Below the pieces are notes generated by a model that saw only the letters and a list, made by a program, of their open reading frames with translations, was not told the origin of the DNA and made no database searches. Positions 6,964 to 7,352 of a DNA stretch of 7,352 bases are shown here, piece after piece. Positions within the stretch are counted from its first letter, which is position 1. Every line of letters begins with the position of its first letter. The position numbers and the translations under genes are program-made. The stretch covers positions 1 to 7,352 of the forward strand of contig JAAOZO010000085.1 in the NCBI GenBank assembly GCA_011605715.1, given 5' to 3'. The DNA comes from Nitrososphaerota archaeon. Lineage in GTDB: Archaea; Thermoproteota; EX4484-205; JAAOZO01.

Positions 6964-7019
6964 CCCATGCTTACCCTTGAACAATACTTAGGTGATAACA
7001 TTGAAGGTAAGCATAGGCC
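6962..7019. repeat. 14-bp inverted repeat flanking the transposase start
   Basis: GGCCCATGCTTACC at 6962-6975 and GGTAAGCATAGGCC at 7006-7019 are inverted copies with 13 of 14 positions matching, separated by 30 bases. The GTG start at 6992 lies in the loop, and the right arm is inside the coding sequence. It may act as a subterminal transposase site, an operator, or an expression-limiting hairpin in readthrough RNA; only the repeat itself is seen. Confidence 0.7.
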
Positions 7020-7352
7020 AACTATATTCTTTGTTCAGCGATAGAAAAATCTTTCCTAGGAGAAGAGTTGACCCTTTTGCAAAGGCAATTGGAGTTAAAG
7101 TTTACACTCTAGGACTAAGTTTAGCTCAGGTAAAAGAATTCCTGGAAGGATTAGGATACAAAGTAAGTAGAGAAGCAATAAGGCAAGGTACTTAGAAGCC
7201 GGCGAGCTTCTTCTTAACATTGAAATAAAGAAAAGAGGTTTTATAGCTGCGGATGAAACTATAATCTTTAATTTTGCTAAGAAAGCCTATCTTTGGGCAG
7301 CTAGAGAAGTAAAGAGTGGAGAAGTTATAGCACTGCAAGTAACTAGAGGAAG
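6992..7352 (+). pseudogene. DDE transposase gene, frameshifted and cut by window edge (IS6/IS240-like)
   Basis: The first frame gives 67 residues from a GTG and ends at TAG (7193-7195). They include a basic patch (FPRRR) and a helix-turn-helix-like region, VYTLGLSLAQVKEFLEGLGY then KVSREAIRQ. From 7189 the next frame continues the same protein as YLEAGELLLNIEIKKRGFI, then AADETII with the probable first catalytic Asp (7252-7254), and stays open to the edge with AYLWAAREVKSGEVIALQV. Adding one base after CAA at 7186 (for example T, giving TGG) would restore RQ-W-YLEAG, the pattern I expect in related archaeal transposases. A one-base deletion is therefore the simplest reading. A sequencing error is possible. 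I see no slippery heptamer to support programmed frameshifting. The family is inferred from the helix-turn-helix plus DET layout. Confidence 0.8.

Larger units (their letters stand above)
6938..7352 (+). mobile_element. Insertion sequence, left part only (IS6/IS240-like by transposase)
   Basis: The transposase gene begins 107 bases after the malic enzyme stop and runs to the window edge. A plausible left terminus is GAGACTGTCAACTT from 6938; its ACTGT core resembles the ends of IS6-family elements. The matching right end lies outside the window, so the boundary is a guess. The 52 bases between the malic enzyme stop and this point hold a small CTTAG/CTAAG hairpin (6892-6908) and a T-rich patch (6925-6933) that may end malic enzyme transcription. 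Confidence 0.5.

Noticed and set aside
7168..7195. Programmed -1 frameshift in the transposase
   Set aside because: No X-XXY-YYZ slippery heptamer is seen before the stop, and the overlap of the two frames is short (7171-7192); a simple one-base deletion explains the data.

Overview
The window looks like a piece of a thermophilic archaeal chromosome. It is AT-rich, uses many AGA/AGG and ATA codons, and its promoters have archaeal TATA/BRE form with the start codon only a few bases past the expected transcription start. Internal genes, in contrast, are tightly packed or carry GGAGGTG-type ribosome sites. I infer a Thermoproteota (crenarchaeal-type) lineage; the sequence alone does not fix the genus.

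Layout, left to right. (1) Positions 1-2581, minus strand: a three-gene operon. Its first gene encodes a 105-residue protein with a C-terminal membrane anchor. The second, joined by a 4-base GTGA overlap, encodes a MoxR-like AAA+ ATPase with an unusual four-cysteine insert. The third starts one base after the ATPase stop and encodes a protein with a metallopeptidase-type HEVSH motif; it runs off the left edge. This is the least ordinary part of the window. (2) Positions 2709-5436, minus strand: a two-gene tldD-tldE operon for the TldD/TldE metalloprotease, ending in an oligo-T terminator just before the first operon's promoter. (3) Positions 5548-6885, plus strand: a complete malic enzyme gene, divergent from tldD across a 111-bp intergenic region with a promoter in each direction. 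(4) From about 6938 to the right edge, plus strand: the 5' part of an insertion sequence. Its DDE transposase gene is broken by a one-base frameshift, and an inverted repeat surrounds its start.

How the genes work together. The ATPase/HExxH pair fits the general theme of a MoxR ATPase encoded beside a partner protein (compare RavA-ViaA), and the small membrane protein is a plausible anchor; its substrate is unknown. TldD supplies the catalytic zinc site and TldE the non-catalytic half of the peptidase. The malic enzyme links malate and pyruvate and has no obvious functional tie to its neighbours. No RNA gene or CRISPR array was found.
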